From contig NZ_CP065047.1 in assembly GCF_015689175.1 (NCBI RefSeq), positions 310,001 to 374,000 of the forward strand: a stretch of DNA of 64,000 bases, given 5' to 3'. The stretch's first letter is position 1, and every line of letters starts with the position of its first letter. The DNA comes from Mycobacterium kubicae (GTDB lineage Bacteria; Actinomycetota; Actinomycetes; Mycobacteriales; Mycobacteriaceae). Positions 38,219-48,057 of the stretch are shown here, piece after piece. The notes below the pieces were generated by a model. It did not search any database and was not told where the DNA came from. It saw only the letters and a program-made list of their open reading frames with translations. The position numbers and the translations under genes are program-made.

Positions 38219-39571
38219 ATGGACGAACTGATCGAGCCGGTCACGATCGGCGTCGAGGCATACCTCTCCGAGGACTATGCGCGCGCCGAGCGGGACAAGC
38301 TGTGGCGCAAGGTGTGGCAGCAGGTCGGGCGGGTCGAAGATCTCCCGAAGGTAGGCAGCTACCTGACCTATGACATCTTGGACGACTCGATTGTCGTCGT
38401 CCGTACCGCCGACGACGGATTCAAGGCACACCACAACGTGTGCATGCATCGCGGCCGTCGGTTGGTGGATTTGCCGCCCGGCGCCAAAAGCGCATGCGGA
38501 CACAAGAAGTCGTTCGTCTGCGGCTTCCACGGCTGGACATATGACCAGGACGGCAACTGCATTCACATCCCCGAGCAGGCGGACTGGCGGGGCGCGTTGA
38601 CCCCCGAGAACACGCACTTGGCGCCGGTCAACGTCGACACCTGGGGCGGTTGGATATGGATCAATATGGATCCGGCCTGTGCCCCCCTGCGCGACTATCT
38701 GGAGCCCGCCGCCACCATGCTCGACCCCTTCCGCCTGGGCGACATGCGCTGCAAATGGCGTAAGTGGCTGCACTTTCAGTGCAACTGGAAAGTCGCCATG
38801 GAGGCGTTCAACGAGACCTACCACGTCGCGACCACGCATCCGCAGTTCAACAAATTCGGCAATTTCCGCGGCTGGGCCGCCGCACACGGCAAACACAGCA
38901 ACATCGGCTACGACGCACCAACGGACTTGGCGGAGACCAAATCCAAGATCCGCCTGGGTACGGGCGCAGACCCGCGCATCTCGACCGCCGAAATGCAGCT
39001 CTACACCTTGGTGGAGACCAACGCCACCACCACCAAAACCTTGGTCGAAGCGGCGCAACGACTGGTCGACGAGTTGCCCGAGGACGCACCCGCCGACCAG
39101 GTGCTCAGTCACTGGCTGACCTCCGCGCGACGCGACGATGCCGCCCGCGGCGTGATCTGGCCGACCATTGATCCCGAGCACCTGGCCAATAGCGGCACCG
39201 CCTGGCAGATCTTCCCGAACTTCCAGATCGGGCAGGGCTTGACCACCGCACTGTGCTACAGCGCTCGGCCGCACGGCTATGACCCGGACCGATGCATCTT
39301 CGAAGCCGCATGCTACGAGCTGTATCCGAAAGGCGAAGAGCCGCAAACCGAATGGGTGTACGCGCCGCCGGATGACCCGAACTGGCGCAGTGTGCTACCA
39401 CAGGACTTCTCCAATATGGCCGCAGTTCAGCAAGGCATGAAGTCACTGGGCTTCCGCGGTCCACGGCCCAACCCGTACATGGAACGCAGCACCGCCAACC
39501 TGCACCGCAACCTGGCCGAATACATGGGGACCGGCGCGCCCCGCAAACTAGCAACGGAGACACCGCGATGA
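38219..39571 (+). CDS. Rieske non-haem iron oxygenase, alpha subunit
   Basis: 450 residues from ATG 38219 behind GGAAGGGAGG; the open frame extends back through the SDR gene but is a shadow there. Rieske cluster ligands: CMHRGR (about residues 76-78) and CGFHGWTYD (about 99-102). Mononuclear iron site: NWKVAMEAFNETYHVATTHPQF, giving the two His of the facial triad. The protein would hydroxylate a ring or alkyl substrate using electrons from a ferredoxin/reductase. None is encoded in this cluster, nor is a beta subunit, so it is probably an alpha-only enzyme served by unlinked partners. It overlaps the LLM gene by ATGA. Confidence 0.92.
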   Translation: MDELIEPVTIGVEAYLSEDYARAERDKLWRKVWQQVGRVEDLPKVGSYLTYDILDDSIVVVRTADDGFKAHHNVCMHRGRRLVDLPPGAKSACGHKKSFVCGFHGWTYDQDGNCIHIPEQADWRGALTPENTHLAPVNVDTWGGWIWINMDPACAPLRDYLEPAATMLDPFRLGDMRCKWRKWLHFQCNWKVAMEAFNETYHVATTHPQFNKFGNFRGWAAAHGKHSNIGYDAPTDLAETKSKIRLGTGADPRISTAEMQLYTLVETNATTTKTLVEAAQRLVDELPEDAPADQVLSHWLTSARRDDAARGVIWPTIDPEHLANSGTAWQIFPNFQIGQGLTTALCYSARPHGYDPDRCIFEAACYELYPKGEEPQTEWVYAPPDDPNWRSVLPQDFSNMAAVQQGMKSLGFRGPRPNPYMERSTANLHRNLAEYMGTGAPRKLATETPR

Positions 39572-40749
39572 AAGTCAACATTGGTCTGGGAGCACACAAC
39601 TCGCACGATTGGGACCGCGTGCTCGCCGAGGACTTCAGCCGACCACCCGACACACCAGACTGGCAATGCGTTCAGTCCACCCTGGCGATCGGCGATCTGG
39701 CCGAACCCTTGGGCTTCGACGGCATCTGGGTGCCCGAGCACTGTGGAACGCCGTATGGCATGACACCGAATCCCATTCAGGCGCTCAGCTACTTCGCCGG
39801 TCGGACCGAACGCGTGAGCCTCGGCACCTTCGTCGCCGTGGCGCCGTGGTGGCACCCCGTCCGGCTGGCACACCAAATCGCCTACCTGGACATCCTTTCC
39901 AATGGCCGGTACACCACCATCGGGATCGGGCGCGGGGTATCGAAAGGTGAGTTCGCCGCCGTCGGCGTGCCCCGCGAAGAGAGCCGGCAACGGTTCAACG
40001 AAGCCCTCGACATCCTGCAACTGGCGCTGTCGGGCGAGCGGTTCGCCTACCAGGGCGAGATCTTCACGGTCCCGGAGATGTCACTGCGGCCCGAACCGCA
40101 AACCCCAGACCTGTTCTCTCGCGTCTACAGCTCGTCCTCCACCGCGGAGTCGCTGGAGATCCTCGCGCGCCGCGGCATGGTGCCGCTGTTCGTGGGCAAC
40201 AAGCCGATCGAGGATGCCGGACGAGAAGTGCAGCAAGTGAACACCTTCCGTCAGGAGGAGGGACTGCCCCCGTGTCAGCCCAAGAACGTGATGTTCATGT
40301 ACTGCACTCCGACTGCCGAAGATGCCGCCAAAACCGAGGAGTGGATCTGGACGGCCAACCGCGATGTCACCGTGCACTACGGATTCGCCGACGCGTCGAA
40401 CTTCAAGGGCGTCAAGGGCTATGAGGCATACGCTGCCCGGGAGGCGACCGCAACGGCAGTACTGGCATCGTCGGTGAGCGGTGAGGCTTCCAAAGGGCCC
40501 TCCAAAACGCCCGGATACCACGCCTCCAACTTGCTGATCGGTACCCCGGAGGAAATCTTCAACCGCCTCAAAGCCGCCCAGCAAGCCTGCTCGTTCTGTG
40601 AGCTGACGATCGTCCCACAGTTCGGCACCATGCCATACGACGAGGCGATGGCAAGCACTCGACTGTTCGCCGCCGAAGTGTTACCCGCTGTCCACGACAT
40701 GGACGCGCCCCTGCACGCCGCCGCCCTGCCGGAAAACGCTCTGGCATGA
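39568..40749 (+). CDS. Luciferase-like (LLM) flavin-dependent monooxygenase
   Basis: 393 residues. Bacterial luciferase-type TIM barrel: LAEPLGFDGIWVPEHCG (about residues 44-60), ALSYFAGRTERVSLGTFVAVAPWWHPVRLAHQIAYLDILSNGR, and GIGRGVSKGEFAAVGV. These proteins use FMNH2 or F420H2 supplied by another protein. Position between the Rieske oxygenase and the Baeyer-Villiger enzyme, with ATGA overlaps on both sides, implies a role in the same pathway. Substrate unknown. Confidence 0.9.
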   Translation: MKVNIGLGAHNSHDWDRVLAEDFSRPPDTPDWQCVQSTLAIGDLAEPLGFDGIWVPEHCGTPYGMTPNPIQALSYFAGRTERVSLGTFVAVAPWWHPVRLAHQIAYLDILSNGRYTTIGIGRGVSKGEFAAVGVPREESRQRFNEALDILQLALSGERFAYQGEIFTVPEMSLRPEPQTPDLFSRVYSSSSTAESLEILARRGMVPLFVGNKPIEDAGREVQQVNTFRQEEGLPPCQPKNVMFMYCTPTAEDAAKTEEWIWTANRDVTVHYGFADASNFKGVKGYEAYAAREATATAVLASSVSGEASKGPSKTPGYHASNLLIGTPEEIFNRLKAAQQACSFCELTIVPQFGTMPYDEAMASTRLFAAEVLPAVHDMDAPLHAAALPENALA

Positions 40750-42602
40750 CCGAAGGTCCGGACTGCCCACCGACGCAGACACCCGAGGACATCGACCTGC
40801 CCGCCCTGCGCGAGAAGTACCGCCAGGAACGGGAGAAACGGCTGCGACCGGAAGGGTCCAAACAGTACATCGAACTGGTCGACGACTTCGCCGGCTACTA
40901 CGAGACCGACCCGTATTCGACACCGGTAGTGCGTGATCCGATCTGTGCCGACATCGATGTCGCGGTGCTCGGCGGCGGCTTCGGCGGTCTGTTGTGCGCG
41001 GCCAACCTGAAGAAGGCCGGCGTAGACGATGTGCGCATCATCGAACTGGGCGGCGACTTCGGCGGTGTCTGGTACTGGAACCGCTATCCCGGGCTGCAAT
41101 GCGACAACGAATCCTACTGCTACATACCGCTGCTCGAAGAGCTCGACTACATACCCAGCAAGAAATTCGCCGACGGCACCGAGATCTACCAGCACTGCCG
41201 GCGCATCGGCAAGCACTACGGCCTCTACGACTCGGCGATCTTCTCCACTCAGGTCAAGGCGTTGCACTGGGATGAAGCGGTCCACCGGTGGCGCATCAGC
41301 ACCGACCGCGACGACGACATCCGCGCCCGCTTCGTCGTGCTGGCATCCGGTCCCTTCCATCGGCCGAAGCTTCCAGGCATTCCCGGAATCAAGAACTTCC
41401 AGGGACACAGCTTTCACAGCTCCCGCTGGGATTACGACTACACCGGCGGAGACAGCGGCGGCGGGCTGCACAAGCTGCGTGACAAACGGGTCGCCGTGGT
41501 CGGCACCGGCGCCACGGCGGTACAAATCGTGCCGTTCCTGGGCCGAGACGCCAAGCACCTGTATGTCTTTCAGCGCACCCCGTCGTCGGTCGGCGCGCGC
41601 AACAACACCCCCACCGATCCCGAATGGGTCAAGACGCTACGGCCTGGCTGGCAGAAAGAGCGACAACGCAACTTCCATTCCTGGACGTTCGAGGGCATGG
41701 CGCCCGGCCAACCGGACTATGTCTGCGACTTCTGGACCGAATTGGGCCGCAACACCGCAGCCCGCGTACTGGCACTCGATGATCCGGCCTCGATGAGCCC
41801 CGAGCAGTTCATGGCGATCCGTGAGGAGGAGGACTACAAGGTCATGGAGCGCCTGCGCCGGCGTGTCGAGGCGATCGTCGAAGACCCGCAGACCGCCGAG
41901 GCGCTCAAGCCCTACTATCGGTTCTTGTGCAAAAGGCCCTGCACCAACGACGAATACCTCCCGACGTTCAACCGACCGAACGTCACCTTGGTCGACGTGT
42001 CAGCCAGCAAGGGCGTGGAGCGGGCGACCGAGAAAGGCCTGGTGGCCAACGGGGTGGAGTACGAACTCGACTGCATCATCTATGCCAGCGGCTTCGAGAT
42101 CACCACGGAAATCAGCCGGCGGTATTCGATCGAGGCAATCGAGGGACGCGATGGGTTGTCCCTCTTCGACTACTGGCGCGACGGCTATAAGACGTTGCAC
42201 GGCATGACCAGTCGAGGGTTCCCCAACCAGTTCTTCACCGGCTTCACCCAGGTCGGAATCTCGGCGAATATCGCCGCCAACTACGAACTGCAGGGCGAAC
42301 ACATCGCCTACATCATCGCCGAGGCGCTGGCCCGGGGCGCGACGACCGTCGAACCCAGCCAGGAGGCGCAGGACCGGTGGTGTCAAACCATCCGCGACAC
42401 CGCCATCGACAACAGCCAGTTCGACAGCGAGTGCACGCCGGGCTACTACAACAACGAAGGCGGCGGCCCGGGAGCAGCAGCGGGAGAAGGCATTCGATCC
42501 CACATCGGCGAGCCGTACGGCCCCGGCTTCTACGCATTCGGCGACCTGCTCGCCGCATGGCGGGATGACGGTGATCTGGACGGCCTGGTCTTGAAGTCAT
42601 GA
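40746..42602 (+). CDS. Baeyer-Villiger-type FAD monooxygenase
   Basis: 618 residues. FAD-binding VAVLGGGFGGLLCAANLKK (about residues 77-95), YWNRYPGLQCDNESYCYIPL, the Baeyer-Villiger fingerprint FQGHSFHSSRWDYD (FxGxxxHxxxW; about 222-235), and the NADPH site VAVVGTGATAVQIVPFL. A long N-terminal extension of about 70 residues is present, as in cyclopentadecanone- and steroid-type enzymes. It would insert oxygen next to a ketone to give an ester or lactone. Coupled by ATGA to genes on both sides. Confidence 0.94.
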   Translation: MTEGPDCPPTQTPEDIDLPALREKYRQEREKRLRPEGSKQYIELVDDFAGYYETDPYSTPVVRDPICADIDVAVLGGGFGGLLCAANLKKAGVDDVRIIELGGDFGGVWYWNRYPGLQCDNESYCYIPLLEELDYIPSKKFADGTEIYQHCRRIGKHYGLYDSAIFSTQVKALHWDEAVHRWRISTDRDDDIRARFVVLASGPFHRPKLPGIPGIKNFQGHSFHSSRWDYDYTGGDSGGGLHKLRDKRVAVVGTGATAVQIVPFLGRDAKHLYVFQRTPSSVGARNNTPTDPEWVKTLRPGWQKERQRNFHSWTFEGMAPGQPDYVCDFWTELGRNTAARVLALDDPASMSPEQFMAIREEEDYKVMERLRRRVEAIVEDPQTAEALKPYYRFLCKRPCTNDEYLPTFNRPNVTLVDVSASKGVERATEKGLVANGVEYELDCIIYASGFEITTEISRRYSIEAIEGRDGLSLFDYWRDGYKTLHGMTSRGFPNQFFTGFTQVGISANIAANYELQGEHIAYIIAEALARGATTVEPSQEAQDRWCQTIRDTAIDNSQFDSECTPGYYNNEGGGPGAAAGEGIRSHIGEPYGPGFYAFGDLLAAWRDDGDLDGLVLKS

Positions 42603-43537
42603 CCACCGAACTCAGGTTCGACGACCGAGTCGCCGTGGTGACCGGCGCAGGCCGGGGTTTGGGGCGCGCGTATGCGCTCATGCTGGCGGCCCGGGGCGCC
42701 AAGGTTGTGGTCAACGACAGCGGCAGTGCCGTGTCCGGAGCGGGAATGGATGAGTGTCCCGCGCAGCAGGTGGTCGCAGAGATCAGGGCCGCGGGCGGCG
42801 ACGGGGTCGCCTGCGTTGAAACGGTGGCGACCGCCGCGGGCGGCCAAGCGATCGTCCAAGCGGCCCTGGACAATTACGGCCGGATCGATATCCTCATCCA
42901 CAACGCCGGTAATGTCCGGCGGGCGGCGTTGCGGGAGATGAGCTACGAGGACTTCGACGCCGTCATCGATGTGCATCTGCGCGGCGCCTTCCACGTCGTG
43001 CGGCCCGCCTTCCCGATCATGTGCGACGCCCACTACGGTCGCATCGTCCTGACCTCGTCGATCGGCGGCCTCTACGGCAACCATGGCGTCGCGAATTACG
43101 CCGCCGCGAAGGCCGGCTTGGTGGGCCTGTCCAATGTCGTGGCGCTCGAAGGCGCGGACGACGGGGTGCTGTGCAACGTCATCGTTCCGTCCGCGGTCAC
43201 CAGAATGGCTGAGGGATTGGACATTTCGGCCTATCCACCGATGGGCACCGACCTGGTCGCGCCGGTCGTCGGGCTACTGGCTCACCAGTCCTGCCCCGTC
43301 AACGGGGAGATGCTGATCGCCATCGCGGGTCGCGTCGCGACGGCCGTGGTCGCAGAAAGCCCCGGGGTGCAGCGCCTGTCCTGGTCGATCGAGGACGTGG
43401 CCGAGCAGCTCTACGCCATCCGGGACCGCTCCGCGCCGCTAGTCTTCCCGGTGGTGCCCAGTGGTCACGCCGACCATATTCGCTACAGCTTCGATTCCGC
43501 GGCATGGGTGAACCGGGAGCGCGCGCACCATGGGTAG
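42599..43537 (+). CDS. SDR of the peroxisomal-multifunctional-enzyme (hydroxyacyl-CoA dehydrogenase) type
   Basis: 312 residues, longer than a simple SDR. TGAGRGLGRAYALMLAARGAKVVVND near residues 17-42 with the VVND ending typical of 17-beta-HSD4-like (3R)-hydroxyacyl-CoA dehydrogenases; IHNAGNVRR; LTSSIGGLYGNHGVANYAAAKAGL (Ser, Tyr-x-x-x-Lys). The C-terminal tail of about 60 residues is also of this type. It overlaps the BVMO gene by ATGA and the CoA-transferase by 8 bases. Likely works on a CoA thioester formed by the neighbouring transferase or ligase. Confidence 0.88.
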   Translation: MTTELRFDDRVAVVTGAGRGLGRAYALMLAARGAKVVVNDSGSAVSGAGMDECPAQQVVAEIRAAGGDGVACVETVATAAGGQAIVQAALDNYGRIDILIHNAGNVRRAALREMSYEDFDAVIDVHLRGAFHVVRPAFPIMCDAHYGRIVLTSSIGGLYGNHGVANYAAAKAGLVGLSNVVALEGADDGVLCNVIVPSAVTRMAEGLDISAYPPMGTDLVAPVVGLLAHQSCPVNGEMLIAIAGRVATAVVAESPGVQRLSWSIEDVAEQLYAIRDRSAPLVFPVVPSGHADHIRYSFDSAAWVNRERAHHG

Positions 43538-44714
43538 CTCCGGACCCCTGGCCGGGGTGCGTGTCGTCGACCTCACCGCGATGGTGATGGGGCCCTACTG
43601 CACGCAGATCATGGCCGACATGGGTGCTGACGTCATCAAAGTCGAGCCGCCGCAAGGCGATGACACTCGTTACATCTCCGTCGGCCCGGCACCCGGAATG
43701 AGCGGCGTCTTCGTCAACGTCAACCGCGGCAAACGCGGGGTCAGCCTCGATTTGAAGTCCGACTCCGGTCAAACCGCCATGCGCGCCCTGATCGCGGGCG
43801 CCGACGTGTTCATCCACTCGATGCGCGCGAAGGCGATCGGCCGCCTGGGCCTCAGCTACGCCGACGTGGCTGCGATCAACCCGGCCATCGTGTACACCAA
43901 CTGCTACGGGTACGGACGGCGCGGACCCAAACGGGACTTGCCCGCCTACGACGACACGATTCAGGCGGCCTGCGGATTGCCCGCTGTGCAACAGCAATTG
44001 ACCGGCGAGGCGAACTACGTTGGGACCATCCTGGCCGACAAGGTTGCCGGTCTCACCGCCCTCTACGCCACGATGATGGCGCTGTTCCACCGGGAACGCA
44101 CCGGTGAAGGCCAAGAGGTGGAAATCGGGATGTTCGAAGCCGTGGCGTCCTTCATGCTGGTCGAACACGCCAACGGTGCGATGTTCGAACCCGCGCTTGG
44201 GCCGGCCATCTATCCCCGAACCGTGGCGCCCAACCGCCGGCCGTATCGCACCAGCGACGGCTACATCGCCGCATTGATCTACAACGACAAGCATTGGGCG
44301 GCATTCATCCGAGCCGTACGGCCGCCGTGGGCCAGCGACCTCTACGCCACACTCGAGGGTCGGGCGCGTCAGATCGACGCCGTCTATGCGTTGCTGGCCG
44401 AAACGATGGCGCAACGCACCACCGAAGAATGGCTCGATCTGTTCGGTGAACTCGAGATCCCGGCGGCACCGCTGTCCAGCCCGGCGGAGTTGTTCGACGA
44501 TCCGCACCTGAACGCTGTCGACTTCTTCCAGACCGTGGAAACGCCGCACGGCCCGGTGCGGTTTCCCGGTGTGCCGGCTTGGTTTTCCCGGACGCCGGGG
44601 AAGGTCGCGGGTCCGGCGCCGGAACTGGGCGCCGACACCGCCCAGGTACTCGAGGAACTTGGCCTGACCTCTGTCGAGACCGGATCCGACGCCGAACCAG
44701 TGGGGCCATTCTAG
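43530..44714 (+). CDS. CaiB/BaiF (class III) CoA-transferase
   Basis: 394 residues. Start LAGVRVVDLTAMVMGPYCTQIMADMGADVIKVEPP, then SVNRGK-like NVNRGKRGVSLDLKS, YTNCYGYGRRGP, and AYDDTIQAACG with the catalytic Asp (about residue 150), followed by DKVAGLTALYATMMALFHRERTGEGQ. Class III enzymes move CoA between carboxylic acids without forming free acyl anhydrides in bulk. Last gene of the rightward arm; it probably activates the acid released after ring opening. Confidence 0.93.
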   Translation: MGSSGPLAGVRVVDLTAMVMGPYCTQIMADMGADVIKVEPPQGDDTRYISVGPAPGMSGVFVNVNRGKRGVSLDLKSDSGQTAMRALIAGADVFIHSMRAKAIGRLGLSYADVAAINPAIVYTNCYGYGRRGPKRDLPAYDDTIQAACGLPAVQQQLTGEANYVGTILADKVAGLTALYATMMALFHRERTGEGQEVEIGMFEAVASFMLVEHANGAMFEPALGPAIYPRTVAPNRRPYRTSDGYIAALIYNDKHWAAFIRAVRPPWASDLYATLEGRARQIDAVYALLAETMAQRTTEEWLDLFGELEIPAAPLSSPAELFDDPHLNAVDFFQTVETPHGPVRFPGVPAWFSRTPGKVAGPAPELGADTAQVLEELGLTSVETGSDAEPVGPF

Positions 44715-44917
44715 GAAACCGAGCGGGGAGAGCTGTCGTTGCAAGAGCAACATGTCGACGTCTTGCCAGTCGCCAGGGGCAGCACAGTCGGTTCCGGCAT
44801 CGGTAAGGTCCTATGGGGCCGGCTTACTCCTCGAACGCCCATCGGCAGCACCCACAGAGCCGCCCCAAATCAACCGCACCTGAGGCTGCTGGCTATGCGA
44901 TGGCTTCCGACTTTTGA

Positions 44918-45841
44918 TTACAAGGCCGCGAATTTCGCGATCCACTCGAGTTGGGAGTCGATATCCTCGACGGCCCACATCAACTCCACGAACGAATCCG
45001 GGTAACCGTTGTCGGCCAGTCGACGCGTGGTGTCAGCCACCGCCACAAGGGGAGTGCCAGGCGCGACGTTGACGCGAACCTGTGCAGTGATCTCAGCAGA
45101 GTCGCGGCCAACCGCGCGGGCGGCAGCATCGACCGCGTTCCGTTGTGCGTGTAACGGAGACAGATCCACGTGATTACTGGCCCACACGACTGGCAGCCAG
45201 CAGTCTGCACGCTCACCCACCCGCCGCAAGCCGGCACCGGTGAAGGCGCCCAGTCCAATCGGTGGCCGCGGGCGCTGAACCGGTTTGAAGTCAACCCACG
45301 ACGGCGGGATCGACCAGTGAACGCCTTGATGCTCAACGGGACTGGTGGTCCAGAGCGCAATCAATACATCCAACAACTCATCGAGAAGCGCGCCGCGGTC
45401 CTCGAAACGAGCGCCAGAAGCGCAGTACTCGTCAGGCGACCAGCCGACACCGAATCCGGGCAGCAACCGTCCGTCGCTGACGGCATCAATGGTCGTGAGC
45501 TGACGCGCCAACTGGACCGGCGGATACCAAGGCCCCACCAACACGCTGGCGCCCAACCGCACCGTAGTGGTCACGGTCGCGGCTACAGTCAGCGCGATTA
45601 ACGGATCAGCGATGGTGCGGTAGTGCTCGGGTATCGCACCGCGCATACCAGCATGTAGTGCGGTTGGGTCCACGGGTGCCAAGAGTCGGTCGGCGACCCA
45701 CAAGCTGTCAACGCCCAACTGCTCCGTCGCCGCTGCAAATGCAGCCACATCCGCGTGCGCCAATTCCCCGAACTGAGGCAGTGTACAACCCACCACCTGC
45801 GTGACGATACCAGCGGACGCGGTCGGTGACACCGCAGCCAT
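44918..45841 (-). CDS. F420-dependent LLM class oxidoreductase
   Basis: 307 residues from ATG 45841. An in-frame ATG at 45919 would add 26 residues that have no family match. ATEQLGVDSLWVADRLLAP, IALTVAATVTTTVRLGASVLVGPWYPPVQLARQLTTIDAVSDGRLLPGFGVGWSPDEY and RPRPPIGLGAF are the standard F420-type luciferase-like pattern. Mycobacteria have many such proteins with unknown substrates. It is divergent from the AraC regulator, with a 284-base gap that holds an imperfect inverted repeat at 46051-46075. Confidence 0.87.
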   Translation of the reverse strand: MAAVSPTASAGIVTQVVGCTLPQFGELAHADVAAFAAATEQLGVDSLWVADRLLAPVDPTALHAGMRGAIPEHYRTIADPLIALTVAATVTTTVRLGASVLVGPWYPPVQLARQLTTIDAVSDGRLLPGFGVGWSPDEYCASGARFEDRGALLDELLDVLIALWTTSPVEHQGVHWSIPPSWVDFKPVQRPRPPIGLGAFTGAGLRRVGERADCWLPVVWASNHVDLSPLHAQRNAVDAAARAVGRDSAEITAQVRVNVAPGTPLVAVADTTRRLADNGYPDSFVELMWAVEDIDSQLEWIAKFAAL

Positions 45842-46125
45842 AGCGTCGAAAAGCCAACCCTTAGACGGAAATTCAATTATGCAGCTGCTCGCGTCACCCG
45901 TCTCATTACCGAAAGTCATACATGGTGTGCTCGAAGAGCGGGCATAGGTCTTCGCTTTTTGACAGCTGCCCCAGTGCGAGCGGCCGAGTAGCCAGTTAGC
46001 GCATGACTGCGGACGCGTGGCGCAGTCTCTGGCAGCGGCGCTTTCATTCCACGACAACGGCATTACCGTGGTTGTTGCCGAGGCGAGGGGAAAGGACACT
46101 AGCTGCTAACGAGGAGGGCAACTGC

Positions 46126-47133
46126 GTGACTGAACGATCGACAGCTACCACTGCGCCTATGCGCACTTTGACACCGGTGCCAACGTTTGATGACCTCGCC
46201 CTCGCTTGCTGCGGCCGGCGCCACGTCGATTTGGTCAGTGACCCGAAATCTTTTTCCCTGTGCAGACGGGCGGGCCGACTCGGTCCCGTCACGGTTTCCG
46301 AACTCGTTGTCGGCTCCGACATCTCGATGGATAGCCGAGGATGCCACGACACCTATCAGGTGCTGGTGCTGCAGAACGGCCGGGTGGAAGGGCTCTATAA
46401 AGGCGCTGCTGTATCCGTCGGTCCTGGCGCTACTACCGTGCTGGCCCCGCAGCGCCAACACACCAATAGGTGCGCGACGCGATGGACGGCCGGCACCAAG
46501 ATGATGTGTTTGACGATCGACCGCCACGCCGTCGATGAGGCCCTCAGCGATGCGCTAGGTTATCGCGCGACTTCTCAAATCGATTCTTCTCCCAGCCTGC
46601 CGGCGCATACGCCGCCAGTCCAAGGTTGGGTCACGATGTTGGGGTTGTTCACCGAGCAGATTCTCCGGCAGGACGGCTTGCTTACCCAACCGCTTGTCGG
46701 TATGCCATTCGTCGACAGTCTCGTGCGCGGCTTCCTGCTGGCCGCTCCGCATCCACACCGGGAGGCCGTCGTCTGCCACGAACGGCCGACAGCGCCCCGC
46801 GCGATCCGTACCGCCATCGAATACATTGAGCAAGAAGCTCATTCGCCGTTGACCTTGTCGTCGATTGCCTCGCACAGTCATTTGAGCGTTCGTACGCTGC
46901 AGTATGGATTTCGACGCTATCTCGAAACATCGCCGATGGCATATTTGCGCGAGGTTCGGTTGCGCCGAACGCATCAGACATTGCTTGAAGCGGATCCATC
47001 GGTGGTTACCGTGGCTGCGGTCGCTTCCCGCTGGGGTTTCGCCAATCTCGGCAGGTTCGCGGCCACCTATTCGGCTCGCTACCACGAGAAGCCGGCGGAA
47101 ACCCTGCGCCGTAGTGCATCCCGCAGAACATGA
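46126..47133 (+). CDS. AraC-family transcriptional regulator
   Basis: 335 residues from GTG 46126, 7 bases after GAGGAGGG; the frame is open 41 codons further upstream without family similarity. The N-terminal half is an AraC-binding-like (cupin) domain (SDISMDSRGCHDTYQVLVLQNG, VLAPQRQHTNRC). Two HTHs follow in the last 100 residues: LTLSSIASHSHLSVRTLQYGFRRYLETSPMAYLREVRL and VTVAAVASRWGFANLGRFAATYSARYHEKPAETLRR. ATGA overlap couples it to the esterase gene; it probably controls that gene and the divergent LLM gene. Confidence 0.93.
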   Translation: MTERSTATTAPMRTLTPVPTFDDLALACCGRRHVDLVSDPKSFSLCRRAGRLGPVTVSELVVGSDISMDSRGCHDTYQVLVLQNGRVEGLYKGAAVSVGPGATTVLAPQRQHTNRCATRWTAGTKMMCLTIDRHAVDEALSDALGYRATSQIDSSPSLPAHTPPVQGWVTMLGLFTEQILRQDGLLTQPLVGMPFVDSLVRGFLLAAPHPHREAVVCHERPTAPRAIRTAIEYIEQEAHSPLTLSSIASHSHLSVRTLQYGFRRYLETSPMAYLREVRLRRTHQTLLEADPSVVTVAAVASRWGFANLGRFAATYSARYHEKPAETLRRSASRRT

Positions 47134-48032
47134 CAGAGATACAGGTCCGGCGACCGCCGGCCGGTGATTGGCGGACCCGGCGGGTCATCGTCGAAGCGGC
47201 CCTAGACAGGGCCGCACAAATGTTCCCTCCTGCCAGCGGAGTCGATGTCTACCCGTTCGTGGTGAACGCATTGGACGGCACGCCACTGCCGTTGTTTCTC
47301 TACCGGCCCACTGGCACGCGTGAATCTGGCCGGGCAGCGCTTCTGCTGCATGGCGGCGGGATGATTATGGGTTGGCACCGCGTCTACGACCTGCTTGTGC
47401 GGTCGTATGTCGCGTTGTCCGGCGTTCCGATTCTGTCGGTTCAATATCGCTTCGCGCCAGAGTATCCGGATCCGATTCCGGTCGAAGACTGTTATGCAGC
47501 GCTGGTGTGGCTAGCCGAACAGTCATCCGCTCTTTCCGTCGACCCACAACGCATTGCGGTGATGGGCGGCAGCGCAGGAGGTGGACTTGCGGCCGGAGTA
47601 GCTTTGCTGGCACGAGATCGAGGTGGTCCGGCACTAGCCCAGCAGCTTCTGTTCGCGCCGCTGCTTGATGACCGCACAGAAACAGGTAGCTCCGCCGTGG
47701 CGTCACATTTGACGTGGGATTCTGATGACAACATCACCGGGTGGACGGCCCTGCTCGGGGAGAAGGTAGGCGGCGAGACCGTCTCGCCGTACGCCGCGCC
47801 GGCGCGCGCTGACGATGTGTCTGAGCTGCCACCGACCTACATTGACGTGGGCGGACTCGACCTGTTCTGGCGGGAGGATCTGCGATACGCAGAACGGCTT
47901 ATGGCAGCGGGTGTGCCAACCGAGTTTCACCTGCATGCCGGCGCCCCCCATGGCTTCGAGCTTTTTGCCCCGAACAGCGAGCTCGCGCAACGCGTATCGG
48001 ACGACCGTGTTCGTCGTCTCAAGTCTCTCTAG
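47130..48032 (+). CDS. Alpha/beta hydrolase, HSL-type esterase/lipase
   Basis: 300 residues. Hormone-sensitive-lipase-family motifs: LLHGGGMIMG (oxyanion HGGG, about residues 72-76), SVQYRFAPEYPDPIPVEDCYAALVW, GGSAGGGLAA (nucleophile Ser in GGSAG, about residue 149), the Asp in DVGGLDLFWRED, and the catalytic His in GAPHGFELF. All triad residues are present, so it should be active on short or medium acyl esters. It is coupled to the AraC gene (ATGA) and convergent with the flavoprotein gene. It might hydrolyse an ester such as a Baeyer-Villiger product. Confidence 0.91.
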   Translation: MTEIQVRRPPAGDWRTRRVIVEAALDRAAQMFPPASGVDVYPFVVNALDGTPLPLFLYRPTGTRESGRAALLLHGGGMIMGWHRVYDLLVRSYVALSGVPILSVQYRFAPEYPDPIPVEDCYAALVWLAEQSSALSVDPQRIAVMGGSAGGGLAAGVALLARDRGGPALAQQLLFAPLLDDRTETGSSAVASHLTWDSDDNITGWTALLGEKVGGETVSPYAAPARADDVSELPPTYIDVGGLDLFWREDLRYAERLMAAGVPTEFHLHAGAPHGFELFAPNSELAQRVSDDRVRRLKSL

Positions 48033-48057
48033 GCACACCGGGAAGGTCGGACCTGTC

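Noticed and set aside
44739..45005. Small ORF between the CoA-transferase and the LLM gene
   Set aside because: Runs into the antisense of the LLM gene and has no recognisable features.
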